In this document: one piece after another, positions 36,888 through 46,700 of the stretch
Layout of the letters: each line of letters begins with the position of its first letter
Numbering within the stretch: the first letter of the stretch is position 1
NCBI RefSeq assembly: GCF_916619195.1
Contig: NZ_CAKAKL010000002.1
Location: 1,738,001 to 1,802,000 of the forward strand
Reading direction: 5' to 3'
Origin: Inquilinus sp. Marseille-Q2685
Lineage (GTDB): Bacteria > Pseudomonadota > Alphaproteobacteria > DSM-16000 > Inquilinaceae
DNA: 64,000 nucleotides
Translations under genes and position numbers: made by a program
Notes under the pieces: generated by a model
The model's database searches: none
The model's input: only the letters and a program-made list of their open reading frames with translations
What the model was told of the DNA's origin: nothing

Positions 36888-37273
36888 GACGACCGAGAGA
36901 CTGAAGCCTGGAAATCCGCTCTCCCCCTCCCCTTGCGGGACTATCGGATTCACAGATCTCGGAGCACCATCCTTCTGCCTCTCCCGCTTGCGGGAGAGGT
37001 CGGGCTCGTGCAGCGAGACCGGGTGAGGGCGGTCCGGCCGCGACACCAGGGCCAGCGTTTCAGGACAAGAGCGGATCATGCGCTCGCTCGCCGCAAAGCT
37101 GTGCTTCCGGCAAGGCCGCCATCCCCTCACCCGGACATCCTTCGGATGTCCGACCTCTCCCGCAAGCGGGAGAGGCAATCTGCTCATATGCCCGCCGTCG
37201 GTGTCACCGATCGACGTGTGAATGCCGTAGCCCGCAAGGGGAGGGGGAGATCCGAAGAAGGCGATCGGCTCCC
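36888..37273. repeat. 386-bp convergent intergenic region with a large nested hairpin array
   Basis: No gene is visible. Two perfect palindromes, CCTCTCCCGC-TT-GCGGGAGAGG at 36978-36999 and CCTCTCCCGC-AA-GCGGGAGAGG at 37154-37175, are reverse complements of each other. Between them CCGGGTGAGGG (37019-37029) pairs with CCCTCACCCGG (37124-37134), so the whole 36978-37175 can fold into one cruciform. A smaller hairpin GGACATCC-TTC-GGATGTCC follows at 37133. A further purine-rich repeat half lies near 37225-37250. It separates convergent cynS and the binding-protein gene. Confidence 0.78.
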
Positions 37274-38833
37274 TCACTCCGCCTTCCAGGCGCCCCAGAG
37301 CCGCGGCTTGTCGGCGGCCCAGGGCTTGTAGCCCTTCAGCTTCGGCCCCACCGCGTCGACCGCCGGGTCGTAGTAGAGGCCGATGATCGGCAGCTGCTGC
37401 GCCATCAGCGCGTGCAGCTGCGTCAGCGCCTGCTTGCGCTTCGCCGGATCCTCGGTGCGGATCGACCGGGCCAGCAGCTCCGCCGCCTTCGGGTCGTCCC
37501 ACTGGTTGCCCGGGTCCTCGGCCTTGCTGCCGATCAGGATGCCGTACAGCAGCGACGGGTCGAGCCGGGCCGAGAAGGCGAAGGACTGCAGCTGGAACTT
37601 GCCGGCGATGTAGTTGTCGAGCTGCGTCGCCCAGTCCAGCACCTCCAGCCGCGCGTCGATCCCGGCCGCGGCCAGCATCGCCTGGATCATCACGGCGTTG
37701 TCGTACATGCCGTCGTAGCGCTTGTTGGTCTGGATGGTGATCGGCTGGCCCTTGTAGCCGGCCTCCTGCAGCAGCGCCTGCGCCTTGGCCGGGTCGTAGG
37801 CCGGCCAGTCGAGGAAGCTTTCGTCGAAGAAGGTGCTGCTGCGGGCCACGGCCGACGGGTTGGCCTCGGTCAGGCCGTAGGTCCGCGCCTGGGCGATCTG
37901 CTTCAGGTCGAGCGCATGGGCGATCGCCCGGCGGATGCGCAGGTCGGACAGCAGGGGATCGGCCGTCTGGACCAGGACCACCGACCAGCCGAGGCCCTGG
38001 GCGGTCTCGACCGTGCCGCCATTAGCCTTGACCTGGTCGATCTGCCCCGGCGCCAGGCTGGAGATGAGGTCGACCCCGCCGGTGGCCAGCGCCGCCTCCG
38101 CCGTCGCCGGGTCGGGCACGATCTGGAAGCGGATGGTGTCGGCATGGGCGATGCGGGCGCCGGCATAGCCGCTGCCGGGTTCGGACAGCGGCTTGTAGCC
38201 GGCGAAGCGCTGCAGCACCACCGCCTCGCCGCGCTTCCAGGAGGCCAGCCTGTACGGGCCGGTGGCGACCGGCGCGTTCCAGCTGCCGTCCGGGTTGAGG
38301 CTGTCGGGGCTGATCGTGCCGGTGGCGAAGCACTGGATGTTGGCCAGCTGCGCCAGGAACAGGGCGTTCGGTTCGGCCAGGCGGAAGCGGATCGTCTCGG
38401 GGTCCGGCGTCTCCACCGCCTCGACCTTCAGCCCGGCGCTGCCGTCGAAGAGCGGCCGGCAGGTCCAGCTGTCGGTCGCCCAGCGCCGGTCCCAGCTCCA
38501 TTTCACCTCGGCCGAGGTGACCGGCTTGCCGTTGTGGAACAGCACCCCCTTGCGGATCCTGAAGTCGTAGGTGCGGCCGTCATCCGTGACCGTCCAGGAC
38601 TCCGCCAGGGCCGGGCCGACCGTGAGGTCCTCGCGGTAGCCGACCAGGGATTCGACCACATGCTGCATCACTGTGTCGGTGTTGCCGTCGCGGTTGATGC
38701 CGGGGTCGCTGCTGCGGATATCCGCGTTCAGCGCCACGGTGATGGTGCCGCCGTCGCGCGGCGTGTCCTGGGCCGAAGCGCCGGCAGCCAGGACCAGGGC
38801 GAGCGCGAGCCCGCCGAACATCGCCTTCATCAC
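37274..38833 (-). CDS. Peptide/nickel-type ABC transporter substrate-binding protein (SBP_bac_5)
   Basis: 519 residues. Signal peptide MMKAMFGGLALALVLAAGAS cleaved near AQD. Family 5 landmarks: DIRSSDPGINRDGNTDTVMQ near residue 34, ESLVGYREDLTVGPALAESW, VLFHNGKPVTSAEVKWSWDR, VATGPYRLASWKRGEAVVLQ, and RIRRAIAHALDLKQIAQA near 300. It would capture oligopeptides, opines or similar ligands in the periplasm. No permease or ATPase genes are linked, so it is either an orphan receptor or serves a distant transporter. It follows the hydrolase gene by 29 bp on the same strand. Confidence 0.9.
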   Translation of the reverse strand: MMKAMFGGLALALVLAAGASAQDTPRDGGTITVALNADIRSSDPGINRDGNTDTVMQHVVESLVGYREDLTVGPALAESWTVTDDGRTYDFRIRKGVLFHNGKPVTSAEVKWSWDRRWATDSWTCRPLFDGSAGLKVEAVETPDPETIRFRLAEPNALFLAQLANIQCFATGTISPDSLNPDGSWNAPVATGPYRLASWKRGEAVVLQRFAGYKPLSEPGSGYAGARIAHADTIRFQIVPDPATAEAALATGGVDLISSLAPGQIDQVKANGGTVETAQGLGWSVVLVQTADPLLSDLRIRRAIAHALDLKQIAQARTYGLTEANPSAVARSSTFFDESFLDWPAYDPAKAQALLQEAGYKGQPITIQTNKRYDGMYDNAVMIQAMLAAAGIDARLEVLDWATQLDNYIAGKFQLQSFAFSARLDPSLLYGILIGSKAEDPGNQWDDPKAAELLARSIRTEDPAKRKQALTQLHALMAQQLPIIGLYYDPAVDAVGPKLKGYKPWAADKPRLWGAWKAE

Positions 38834-38862
38834 TGCCCCCTGTTTGTCGTTGTCGGTGAACC

Positions 38863-39711
38863 TCAGACCGCTTTTCGCCGCGCCAGCACCTCCCCGAAGA
38901 AGCTCTTCACCGCGCCCAGCAGCTTGCGGTCGTCATGGCCGATGCCGGGGATGGTGTCCTGCTGGACGGCGACGCCCTGGACCTCCAGGCTGCGGCGCAG
39001 CGATCGCATCCGGTCCTGGCGGTTCCGGCCGGCGATGTCGGCGCCCGGCATCCACCAGGCGTCCCCCGGCTTGACGGTGATCTCCCAGGTCTCGGTGTCG
39101 TCGCCGCCGATCACCATGTGCACCGGCACCCGGCGGATGGCGTCGAGGTCGAGCGGCTTGCCGAACACCGCCTCGAAATTGCGCACCCCGACCCAGAAGT
39201 CATGCTCGAAATCGAGCAGCGTGACGACGCCGGGCGCGCCGATCGAGGCGCCCAGCAGCCGCTCCGGATGCAGATAGAGGAAGCGGTGGGTGAAGTGGCC
39301 GCCGCCGGAGAAGCCGTACATCAGCACCCGGTCGCCCTCGATCCGGTAGCGGGCCTGGGTCTCGGCGATCATCGCCAGCAGCACGGCGTCGTAATGCAGG
39401 TCGCCGGCGCGCAGCAGCTTGTAGCTGGACAGGTCGCCCGGTTCGGTGATGCCGACCGGGAACAAGGGCGCCAGCACGATCACGCCGTGCCGTTCGGCGA
39501 AATCGGCGAAGCCGTCGCGATAGGCCTGCATGCCGCGCTCGGTGCCGTGCACGATCACCGCCAGCGGCCAGCGGTCCCGACCGTCCTCGTCGTAATCCTC
39601 CGGCACATAGGCGCAGTAGCTGAAGCGCTGGTCGAGGCCGCAGGCATAGACCGTGGTCGCCCCGAAATCGCTGGATGTCAGCACCCGTCCGTGCCCGTGC
39701 GGCCGCGCCAT
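38863..39711 (-). CDS. Alpha/beta-hydrolase, esterase/PHB-depolymerase-like
   Basis: 282 residues from ATG 39711. RWPLAVIVHGTERGMQAY gives the oxyanion HG region, VLMYGFSGGGHFTHRFLYLH the nucleophile elbow G-F-S-G-G, and DTIPGIGHDDRKLL the catalytic His; an acidic residue in VIGGDDTETW completes the triad. No signal peptide is visible. The substrate is not readable. It is upstream of the peptide-type binding protein by 29 bp, so the two may form a unit that binds and hydrolyses one ligand class (inference). Confidence 0.8.
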   Translation of the reverse strand: MARPHGHGRVLTSSDFGATTVYACGLDQRFSYCAYVPEDYDEDGRDRWPLAVIVHGTERGMQAYRDGFADFAERHGVIVLAPLFPVGITEPGDLSSYKLLRAGDLHYDAVLLAMIAETQARYRIEGDRVLMYGFSGGGHFTHRFLYLHPERLLGASIGAPGVVTLLDFEHDFWVGVRNFEAVFGKPLDLDAIRRVPVHMVIGGDDTETWEITVKPGDAWWMPGADIAGRNRQDRMRSLRRSLEVQGVAVQQDTIPGIGHDDRKLLGAVKSFFGEVLARRKAV

Positions 39712-39876
39712 GACGCCTCCCCTGCCTCGTCCCTTCCGGAGAGTGAGGCATGTTTTTAGGCGCATGAAAAGCACTATTGCGGCGATTCAGGCGAAGCTTC
39801 AGTCCTTCATGATCTGGAAACGCAAGACTCTGGAACGGCCGGTCGATCGCGGCCGCGGGATCGCGCCTCCGGCCGG
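39712..39876. other. 165-bp intergenic region before the hydrolase operon
   Basis: Holds the probable minus-strand promoter of the hydrolase/binding-protein pair. A relatively AT-rich stretch is at 39748-39785 (GCATGTTTTTAGGCGCATG, with CATG half-sites on either side). I cannot assign clear -35 and -10 boxes. The remainder shows no repeat or reading frame I would support. Confidence 0.3.
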
Positions 39877-40665
39877 TCAGACCTTCGCGCGGCGGGTCGC
39901 GGTGCGCTTGGCGGGCGCGGGCTTGGCGGCCGGGCGCCTGGCCGCCGGCCTGCGCGGGGCCGCCGGCTCGCGCCACAGCCCGGCGCCGCCTTCCAGCCCG
40001 GCCTCGTTCGAGGCGATGGCGACGCCCTTCGGCAGCTCGAAGTCGATATGCTTGGCGTTGCCGCCGCTGAGATGGATCCGGTCTGGATGCAGCAGGATCT
40101 CCAGCACCTCCAGCATCCGCTTCACCCGCCTGTTCCAGCGCTTCTTGCCGATCTTCTCGTAGGCGGCGTTGCCGAGATACTCGTCATAGGTCTTGCCGCT
40201 CTTGGACAGCGGGTGGTGCGCCAGCTCCAGATGCGGCGTCGGCACGCCGTCGCGGAGCAGGGCCGTGCCGACGCCGGTGCCGAGCGTGACCACCAGCTCC
40301 AGCCCCTTGCCCTCGACCAGGGCCAGCCCCTGCATCTCGGCGTCGTTGACCATCCGCACCGGGGCGCCGCCCAGCCGCTTCGACAGGGCGGCGGCCAGGC
40401 CGAAGCCGGCCCAGTCCCCGGTGCCGAGATTGGGGGCGGTGATCACCCGGCCGTCGCGGACCACGCCCGGGAAGCCGACGGCGATGCGGTCGAATTCGGG
40501 CAGCGGCTTGACCAGCGCCGCGATGGTGTCGAGGAACAGCTTCGGCGGGCAGGGATGCGGCGTCGGCACCCGCTGCCGGTCGGACCGCATCCGCCCGCGG
40601 TCGTCGATCACGGCGGCCTTCAGCCCCGTGCCCCCCACATCGATGGCCAGGATGCCAGGCTTCAC
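39877..40665 (-). CDS. ppgK: Polyphosphate glucokinase (ROK family)
   Basis: 262 residues with GTG start at 40665 after CAAGGAGGA. LAIDVGGTGLKAAVIDDRG is the phosphate-binding start of the fold, IAVGFPGVVRDGRVITAPNL and RMVNDAEMQGLALVEG bind glucose, and LVVTLGTGVGTALLRDGVP is the adenosine/polyphosphate region that marks PpgK. It phosphorylates glucose with inorganic polyphosphate or ATP. The last 30 residues form a Pro/Ala/Arg/Lys tail that could bind polyphosphate. It is downstream of the GH15 gene by 53 bp, so released glucose could be fed straight to zwf encoded on the other side. Confidence 0.9.
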   Translation of the reverse strand: MKPGILAIDVGGTGLKAAVIDDRGRMRSDRQRVPTPHPCPPKLFLDTIAALVKPLPEFDRIAVGFPGVVRDGRVITAPNLGTGDWAGFGLAAALSKRLGGAPVRMVNDAEMQGLALVEGKGLELVVTLGTGVGTALLRDGVPTPHLELAHHPLSKSGKTYDEYLGNAAYEKIGKKRWNRRVKRMLEVLEILLHPDRIHLSGGNAKHIDFELPKGVAIASNEAGLEGGAGLWREPAAPRRPAARRPAAKPAPAKRTATRRAKV

Positions 40666-40718
40666 GCGCGTTCCTCCTTGGTGACCGTTGTCAGCATGTC
40701 GGCCGTTTTCCGGCAGCG

Positions 40719-43175
40719 TCAATCTTCGCCGGCCGCATCGGCCGCCGCGTGGCCGACGGCGATGCCGGTCTCGCCGTCGATCGTCACCAGGAAATCGGCG
40801 CCCTCCCACCGCTCGGGATCGCGCCACCGGAAGGTGAAGCGGATCCGCGTGCCGGGCGGCGCCGAAGCCGTCGGCAGGTCGAGCACATGCAGGCCGAAAG
40901 GCGTCCCGGCCGTGGTGTCGTCGCGGATCGTGCCCCAATCGTCCAGGGTCCAGTGCACCGTGGCGGCCGCCGGCAGCTCGAGGCGTAGCGCCTTGCCGGC
41001 CGGCAGGGCCCGCCGCTTCTGGTTGAAGCGCCAGCAGCGGACCGGCGAGACCACCTTGTCGACCTGGTAGCGCCGCACCGGCTGCGGCGGCAGGTCGAAC
41101 ACCCGGCCGTCGCGCAGCGACCGCAGCAGCTTGATATGCTCGGAATGAGCCCAGACCAGCGGCATGGCGCTGCCCGAGGGCCGGCCGCGGAACAGCTCGC
41201 GCGCCGGGATGTCGTCGGCGTCCCACACCTGCTCCGGCAGCAGCCCGCCCTCCCCGGCCGACCGCTCCAGCGTCGCCAGCAGCGCCCTGGCCGCGTCGAC
41301 GCGGCCGGCGGCCAGCTCGTAATGCGCGCGCTCGCCGGTCAGCAGCGGCCAGGCCCGGCCGATGCCGGTGCCGTCGAAGGGCGCGCCGTCCGCATGCTCG
41401 CCATAGCCGTCGTCGTTGTAGCGGTACCAGACCGGGCCCTGCGGCAGCTCCGCCTTCAGCACCGCGTCGATCGCGCGCACCGTGTCGACGATGCGCGGGT
41501 CGTCCGGCGCACGCAGGCCGAAGCGCACCAGGGCCAGGGCGTCGGGGCTGATCAGCAGCGCGGCCTTGCGCGCATCGTCGCCCGGCGGCCGGTTCTTCAC
41601 CGGCACATAGCCGTCGAGCGGCGAGGCCGCATCCGCCGCATCGGCCGGGGCGATGCGGACATAGTAGCCCTTGAGGCCGAGCCTGCCGCAGATCGCCGTG
41701 CCCTCGGCGAAGGTCCAGCGCTCGACCTCGTCGTTCCAGGCGTCGGCGGTCTCGCGCAGCCAGCGCGCCTCCTCGGCGCTCGACGGCTCCAGGATGTCGG
41801 CCGCGGCCAGCAGGGCCGCGATCTCCACCGCCAAAGTGAAGGGCGAGTAGCCGGCATCCTCCTCCCACCGGTCCTGGCCGGTGACCGGGCCGTTGCGCAG
41901 GATGAAGCCGGCGGCGCGCCGCACCATCGGCACGAAGCGGGCCAGTTCCTCCCCGCTCAGCGCGCCCTCGCGCCGCAGCATGTCGGCCAGGAGGATCGGG
42001 AAGGCGCATTCGTCCATCTGCACCCCGTTCCAGTACGGGGTGCCGTCGAGCCAGACATTCTGCGACCAGTGGCCGTCGGCCTCCTGGATCGCCTGCAGAT
42101 AGCCGAGGATCGCCCTGGCCTCGGCCGCCGCCCCGGCGGCGAGGAATCCGCCCGCGGTCTCGACCAGGTCGCGCGGCCAGACCAGGTGGTAGCCGCCGAG
42201 ATCCTCGTCGCCCTTGGCGAAGCCCCAGGGGATCGACAGGGAGGCGATCACCGCACCGGGGAACTCCACGGTCTGGTGGCTGGCCAGCACCGCCGTGCTG
42301 GTGCGGTAGGCGACGGTCTCGGAGCCGGCGGTGCCGTCGAGCGGCAGCAGCCCGGACTGCCAGCGCCGCCAGCCCTCGACATAGAGGTCGCGCGCGGCCG
42401 CGAAGCCGCACTGCAGACCAGCCAAGGCGTGGTGCGCCGCCTCCTCCGGCCGCTCGCCGAAGCCGAGCGCCAGCAGGAAGCGGCCATCGGGCGCGGCGGC
42501 CAGGTCGATCTCCCCGGCCAGGGCGACATTGCCGTTCTCGGCCCGGCGCCAGGCCGGGTTCAGCGCGCCGGTCCGCGACAGCGTCTGCCAGCCGTCCGAG
42601 GTGCCGACATAGCCGACCGAACGGGCACGCCAGGGCACCGAGGCGGCCAGCGCCAGCGAGACGCCATCGGTGCCGCGGGCGAACAGCATCGGCGTGCCCT
42701 TATAGTCGTCGACCCAGCCGGTGTTGTCGGCGCCGGCATTGACCAGATGCGGCGCCAACAGCGCGAACAGCCGGTGGTCCGCCGGCTCGCCCTCGTGCAG
42801 GGTGAAGACGATCTCCTGCAGCAGCACCGGGCCGAGCGGGTTGGCCAGCACCGACTTCTCGATCCGCCAGCGGCCGTCCAGCGCGGTGTTGACCAGCCGG
42901 AAGGCCGGCACGCCGGCCTCGAGCATCCGCGTCTCCGACCGGGCGTCGCGCTTCTCCTCCGCAAAGTACCCGCCCGGGCCGGTGACGATCAGCCCGAGGT
43001 CGCGGACGCAGGCGGTGTCGATTCGCGGAAAGTAGATCTCGTTCAGGATGCCGTGGCTGAGGGTGAACCACACGCGGCTGGTGCCGGAGAGGGCGGTGCC
43101 GACCCCCGACTTGGCGCTGGACGTCCACCGCGCCGGCCCGCCGGGCGCGCCCGGCGGCTGCTCGCCTCGATCCAT
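40719..43175 (-). CDS. GH15 glucoamylase/glucodextranase-like glycosidase
   Basis: 818 residues. An N-terminal Glucodextran_N-type beta domain ([20 protein letters not shown] near residue 36) precedes an (alpha/alpha)6 barrel. Catalytic segments are [35 protein letters not shown] (general-acid Glu) and [16 protein letters not shown] (general-base Glu). A C-terminal beta domain completes it. There is no signal peptide, so it acts on intracellular glycogen, maltodextrin or possibly trehalose to give glucose. It is divergent from gnd. The context with ppgK, gnd and zwf suggests storage-polymer mobilisation into the pentose phosphate route (inference). Confidence 0.9.
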   Translation of the reverse strand: MDRGEQPPGAPGGPARWTSSAKSGVGTALSGTSRVWFTLSHGILNEIYFPRIDTACVRDLGLIVTGPGGYFAEEKRDARSETRMLEAGVPAFRLVNTALDGRWRIEKSVLANPLGPVLLQEIVFTLHEGEPADHRLFALLAPHLVNAGADNTGWVDDYKGTPMLFARGTDGVSLALAASVPWRARSVGYVGTSDGWQTLSRTGALNPAWRRAENGNVALAGEIDLAAAPDGRFLLALGFGERPEEAAHHALAGLQCGFAAARDLYVEGWRRWQSGLLPLDGTAGSETVAYRTSTAVLASHQTVEFPGAVIASLSIPWGFAKGDEDLGGYHLVWPRDLVETAGGFLAAGAAAEARAILGYLQAIQEADGHWSQNVWLDGTPYWNGVQMDECAFPILLADMLRREGALSGEELARFVPMVRRAAGFILRNGPVTGQDRWEEDAGYSPFTLAVEIAALLAAADILEPSSAEEARWLRETADAWNDEVERWTFAEGTAICGRLGLKGYYVRIAPADAADAASPLDGYVPVKNRPPGDDARKAALLISPDALALVRFGLRAPDDPRIVDTVRAIDAVLKAELPQGPVWYRYNDDGYGEHADGAPFDGTGIGRAWPLLTGERAHYELAAGRVDAARALLATLERSAGEGGLLPEQVWDADDIPARELFRGRPSGSAMPLVWAHSEHIKLLRSLRDGRVFDLPPQPVRRYQVDKVVSPVRCWRFNQKRRALPAGKALRLELPAAATVHWTLDDWGTIRDDTTAGTPFGLHVLDLPTASAPPGTRIRFTFRWRDPERWEGADFLVTIDGETGIAVGHAAADAAGED

Positions 43176-43269
43176 CGCATGTCCTCCCTCGGCGCCCGAT
43201 CGCCGCCCGTCCGGTCATTCGGACTCGAAACCGGCGCGGCGCGGGCGCACCATCGGCGTCATCACGCGT

Positions 43270-43282
43270 TGGTACGCTACCA
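43270..43282. promoter_or_regulatory. Candidate operator between GH15 and gnd
   Basis: TGGTA-CGC-TACCA is a perfect 5-bp inverted repeat 36 bp before the gnd ATG, in the 142-bp divergent region. TGGTA/TACCA half-sites resemble those of FadR-type GntR regulators, but the spacing differs and no such regulator is encoded nearby. The symmetry is visible; its function is a guess. Confidence 0.3.
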
Positions 43283-43317
43283 TCAGCGCAGCCGAAGGAA
43301 ACGAGAGGACCTGTGGA

Positions 43318-44301
43318 ATGCAGCTCGGGGTGATCGGACTCGGCCGCATGGGCGGCAACATCGCCCGGCGCCTGATGCGCGCCGGCCATGAATGCGTCGT
43401 CTACGACCGCAGCGCCGAGGCGATCAAGGCGCTGGCCGCCGACGGCGCCACGCCGGCCGCGGACCTGGCCGGCCTGGTGGCCGGGCTGACGCCGCCGCGC
43501 GCGGTCTGGGTGATGCTGCCCGCCGGCGCGCCGACCGAGGACACGGTGACAGCGCTGGCCGGCCTGCTGAGCCCCGGCGACATCATCATCGACGGCGGCA
43601 ACAGCTTCTACAAGGACGACATCCGCCGCGCCGCGGCGCTGGAGCCGAAGGACCTGCACTATGTCGACGTCGGCACCTCCGGCGGCGTCTGGGGGCTGGA
43701 GCGCGGCTACTGCATGATGATCGGCGGCACCAAGGCCGCGGTCGACCATCTGGACCCGATCTTCGCGGCGCTGGCGCCGGGGCTGGGCACGGTGGAGCGC
43801 ACGCCGGGCCGCGAGGGCCGCGACCCGCGGGCCGAGAAGGGCTACATCCATGCCGGGCCGGCCGGCGCCGGGCACTTCGTCAAGATGGTGCACAACGGCA
43901 TCGAATACGGGCTGATGCAGGCCTATGCCGAGGGCTTCGACATCCTGAAGAACAAGGATTCGAAGGAGCTGCCGGAGGCCGAGCGCTACACGCTGGACCT
44001 CGCCGACATCGCCGAGGTGTGGCGCCGCGGCAGCGTCGTCTCCTCCTGGCTGCTCGACCTCAGCGCCATCGCCCTGGCCGAGAACGAGAGCCTGTCGAAC
44101 TACACCGGGTCGGTCGCCGATTCCGGCGAGGGACGCTGGACCGTGATGGCGGCGCTGGAGGAGGCGGTGCCGGCCGACGTGCTGTCGACCGCGCTCTATG
44201 TCCGCTTCCGCTCGCGCCAGGAGCACACCTTCGGCGAGAAGCTGCTGTCGGCGATGCGGCACAAATTCGGCGGCCATGTCGAACGGGCGGCGGGCGGCTG
44301 A
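43318..44301 (+). CDS. gnd: 6-phosphogluconate dehydrogenase, short (GntZ-like) form
   Basis: 327 residues, the short type rather than the 470-residue enterobacterial form. [19 protein letters not shown] is the NAD(P) loop; [40 protein letters not shown] and [20 protein letters not shown] supply the substrate site with catalytic Lys and Asn. It oxidatively decarboxylates 6-phosphogluconate to ribulose 5-phosphate; short forms often prefer NAD+. ATG 43318 is chosen over longer frames, whose extra residues lack the Rossmann start. zwf begins 3 bp after its stop. Confidence 0.93.
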   Translation: MQLGVIGLGRMGGNIARRLMRAGHECVVYDRSAEAIKALAADGATPAADLAGLVAGLTPPRAVWVMLPAGAPTEDTVTALAGLLSPGDIIIDGGNSFYKDDIRRAAALEPKDLHYVDVGTSGGVWGLERGYCMMIGGTKAAVDHLDPIFAALAPGLGTVERTPGREGRDPRAEKGYIHAGPAGAGHFVKMVHNGIEYGLMQAYAEGFDILKNKDSKELPEAERYTLDLADIAEVWRRGSVVSSWLLDLSAIALAENESLSNYTGSVADSGEGRWTVMAALEEAVPADVLSTALYVRFRSRQEHTFGEKLLSAMRHKFGGHVERAAGG

Positions 44302-44304
44302 GCC

Positions 44305-45834
44305 ATGGCGGCGCTGATCTCGCCCTCCCCCGCGAAGCCGGCGGGCACCCCGCCGGCCCCGCCCTGCACCTTCGTCATCTTCGGCGCCTCGGGCGACCTG
44401 ACCGGACGCCTCCTGACCCCGGCCCTCTACCACCTGATGCGCGAGGGCCTGCTGGACCCCGGCTTCGAGATCCTCGGGGTGGACCGGGTCGAGAACAATG
44501 ACGAGGGCTTCCGCAAGACCCTCGGCCAGGCGCTCCACACGATCGGCATCGAAGGCGCCATCGACGAGGCCGCCTGGGGCCGGCTGGCCGCCGGCATCCA
44601 CTACCTGACCGGCGACTTCGCCGATCCCGGCACCTTCCAGAGGCTGGCGGAGCATCTGGACCAGCGGGGCAAGGCCACCGGCAAGTCCAACGCGGTGTTC
44701 TACCTGGCGGTGGCGCCGCGCTTCTTCGCCCCGATCGCCACCGCGCTGTCGGCCGCGGGCCTGCTGGACGAGAGCGACGTCGGCTTCCGCCGGCTGGTGG
44801 TTGAGAAGCCGTTCGGCACCGACCTGGCCTCGGCGCGGGACCTGAATGCCAGGCTGCTGGCCGTGGCATCCGAGAGGCAGATCTACCGGATCGACCACTA
44901 TCTCGGGAAGGAGACGGTCCAGAACATCATGGCCTTCCGGTTCGGCAACGGCATCTTCGAGCCGATCTGGGACCGCGACCATATCGAGCATGTGCAGATC
45001 ACCGCGGCCGAGACGGTGGGGGTGGAGCGGCGCGGCCGCTTCTACGACGCCACCGGGGCGCTGCGCGACATGGTGCCGAACCACCTGTTCCAGCTGCTGG
45101 CCATGACCGCGATGGAGGCGCCGAACTCCTTCGACGCCGACGCGGTGCGCACCGAGAAGGCCAAGGTGGTCGAGGCGGTGCGCGACCTGACGCCCGAGGA
45201 GGCGGCCAAGGTGGTGGTGCGCGGCCAGTACGGCGCCGGCACGGTGCTGGGCAAGCCGCGCGCGGCCTACCGGCAGGAGCCGGACGTGGCGCCGGACAGC
45301 CGGACCGAGACCTATGTCGCGATGAAGCTGGCGATCGACAACTGGCGCTGGTCCGGCGTGCCGTTCTACCTGCGCACCGGCAAGTCGCTGGCGGTGCGGC
45401 GCACCGAGATCGCGATCCAGTTCAAGCGGGCGCCGGCGGTGCTGTTCCGCGACGCGGTCAACGCCCCGACGCCGAACCTGCTGGTGATCCGCATCCAGCC
45501 GGACGAGGGCATCTCGCTGCGCTTCGCCGCCAAGGTGCCGGGGCGGGAGATGCGGCTGGGCCAGGTCGAGATGGATTTCCGCTACGCCGAGCACTTCAAG
45601 GCGGAGCCGCAGACCGGGTACGAGACGCTGATCTACGACTGCCTGACCGGCGACCCGACGCTGTTCCAGCGCGCCGACAACATCGAGTCCGGCTGGTCCG
45701 AGGTGCAGACGATCCAGACCCTCTGGGCCGGGCTGACCGACCCGCCGGACATCTACCCGGCCGGCAGCGACGGCCCGGCCTGCGCCGACGAGCTGCTGGC
45801 GCGGGACGGGTACCAATGGCTGCCGCTGACCTGA
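44305..45834 (+). CDS. zwf: Glucose-6-phosphate 1-dehydrogenase
   Basis: 509 residues. FVIFGASGDLTGRLLTPALY near residue 23 is the dinucleotide motif, RLVVEKPFGTDLASA follows, and QIYRIDHYLGKETVQNIMAF near 192 is the active-site signature with the catalytic His. YLRTGKSLAVRRTEIAIQF near 352 lies in the C-terminal domain. It makes 6-phosphogluconolactone for the pentose phosphate and Entner-Doudoroff pathways. The 6-phosphogluconolactonase gene (pgl), often between zwf and a partner, is missing here; a HAD phosphatase overlaps the zwf end instead. Confidence 0.95.
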   Translation: MAALISPSPAKPAGTPPAPPCTFVIFGASGDLTGRLLTPALYHLMREGLLDPGFEILGVDRVENNDEGFRKTLGQALHTIGIEGAIDEAAWGRLAAGIHYLTGDFADPGTFQRLAEHLDQRGKATGKSNAVFYLAVAPRFFAPIATALSAAGLLDESDVGFRRLVVEKPFGTDLASARDLNARLLAVASERQIYRIDHYLGKETVQNIMAFRFGNGIFEPIWDRDHIEHVQITAAETVGVERRGRFYDATGALRDMVPNHLFQLLAMTAMEAPNSFDADAVRTEKAKVVEAVRDLTPEEAAKVVVRGQYGAGTVLGKPRAAYRQEPDVAPDSRTETYVAMKLAIDNWRWSGVPFYLRTGKSLAVRRTEIAIQFKRAPAVLFRDAVNAPTPNLLVIRIQPDEGISLRFAAKVPGREMRLGQVEMDFRYAEHFKAEPQTGYETLIYDCLTGDPTLFQRADNIESGWSEVQTIQTLWAGLTDPPDIYPAGSDGPACADELLARDGYQWLPLT

Positions 45835-46673
45835 TGCCGGAGCACCCCGCCGCCCCCGCTGGGCGCATCGCCCTGCTGATCTCCGACGTCGACGGCACGC
45901 TGGCCGACCCGGACAAGGTGGTGACCCCGGCCTCGGTGGCAGCGGTGCGCCGGCTGGGCGAGGCCGGGATCGGCTTCTCGATCGTCTCCAGCCGGCCGCC
46001 GCGCGGCCTGGCCGGGCTGATCATGCAGCTGGGCCTGGCCCTGCCCCTGGGCGGCTTCAACGGCGGCACCATCTTCCGGCCCGACGGGAGCGTGGTGTCG
46101 GAACTCGCGGTGCCGGAGGCGGCGGCGCGGATCGCGCTGGCGACGCTGCGCCGCTTCGGCGCCGATCCCTGGGTGTTCGCCGACAATCAGTGGATCGCGA
46201 CCGATCCGGACGGGGAATATGTGCCGCTGGAGCGGCGCACGGTGGGGTTCGAACCGACCATTGTCGCCGATCTCGACCCCTATCTGGCGCGCGCCGGCAA
46301 GATCGTCGGCGCCTCCGGCGACTTCGAGAGGCTGGCCCGCTGCGAGGCGGAGCTGCGGGGCCTGCTGGGCGGCAGCGCCATCGCCGCCCGGTCGCAGCGC
46401 TACTATCTCGACATCAACCACCCCGAGGCCGACAAGGGCCACGCGGTCGGCCGCATCGCCGCGGCGGCGGGGGTGGACCCGGCCGCGGTGGCGGTGATCG
46501 GCGACGCCGCCAACGACGTGCCGATGTTCCGCGCCGCCGGCCTGTCGATCGCCATGGGCAACGCCATCGACGAGGTGAAGGCGCTGGCCCATTTCGTCAC
46601 CGCCGGCAACGACGCCGACGGCTTCGCCCAGGCGGTGGACCGCTTCCTGCTGCCGCGGGCGCCGAGGGCATAG
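45816..46673 (+). CDS. HAD-superfamily phosphatase, Cof type
   Basis: 285 residues. Motif I is LLISDVDGTLADPDKVV near residue 19, motif II IVSSRPPRGLAGLI, and motif III/IV VAVIGDAANDVPMFRAAG, the Cof/sucrose-phosphatase arrangement with a type IIB cap. ATG 45816 overlaps zwf by 19 bp; an in-frame ATG at 45834 forms a TGATG junction with the zwf stop and is an equally good start. Coupling to zwf-gnd suggests a sugar phosphate substrate, such as a phosphorylated storage sugar or a toxic side product (inference). Confidence 0.85.
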   Translation: MAAADLMPEHPAAPAGRIALLISDVDGTLADPDKVVTPASVAAVRRLGEAGIGFSIVSSRPPRGLAGLIMQLGLALPLGGFNGGTIFRPDGSVVSELAVPEAAARIALATLRRFGADPWVFADNQWIATDPDGEYVPLERRTVGFEPTIVADLDPYLARAGKIVGASGDFERLARCEAELRGLLGGSAIAARSQRYYLDINHPEADKGHAVGRIAAAAGVDPAAVAVIGDAANDVPMFRAAGLSIAMGNAIDEVKALAHFVTAGNDADGFAQAVDRFLLPRAPRA

Positions 46674-46700
46674 GCGCCAGCTCCAACTGCACGGCCCTGC

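Noticed and set aside
36888..37273. CRISPR array or tRNA cluster in the repeat gap.
   Set aside because: Palindromes are irregularly spaced, inverted rather than direct, and no spacer regularity, cloverleaf or cas gene exists.
42700..45816. 1038-codon minus-strand frame opposite gnd and zwf.
   Set aside because: Antisense of two recognisable dehydrogenases; the translation has no domain and only continues the real GH15 frame region at its end.
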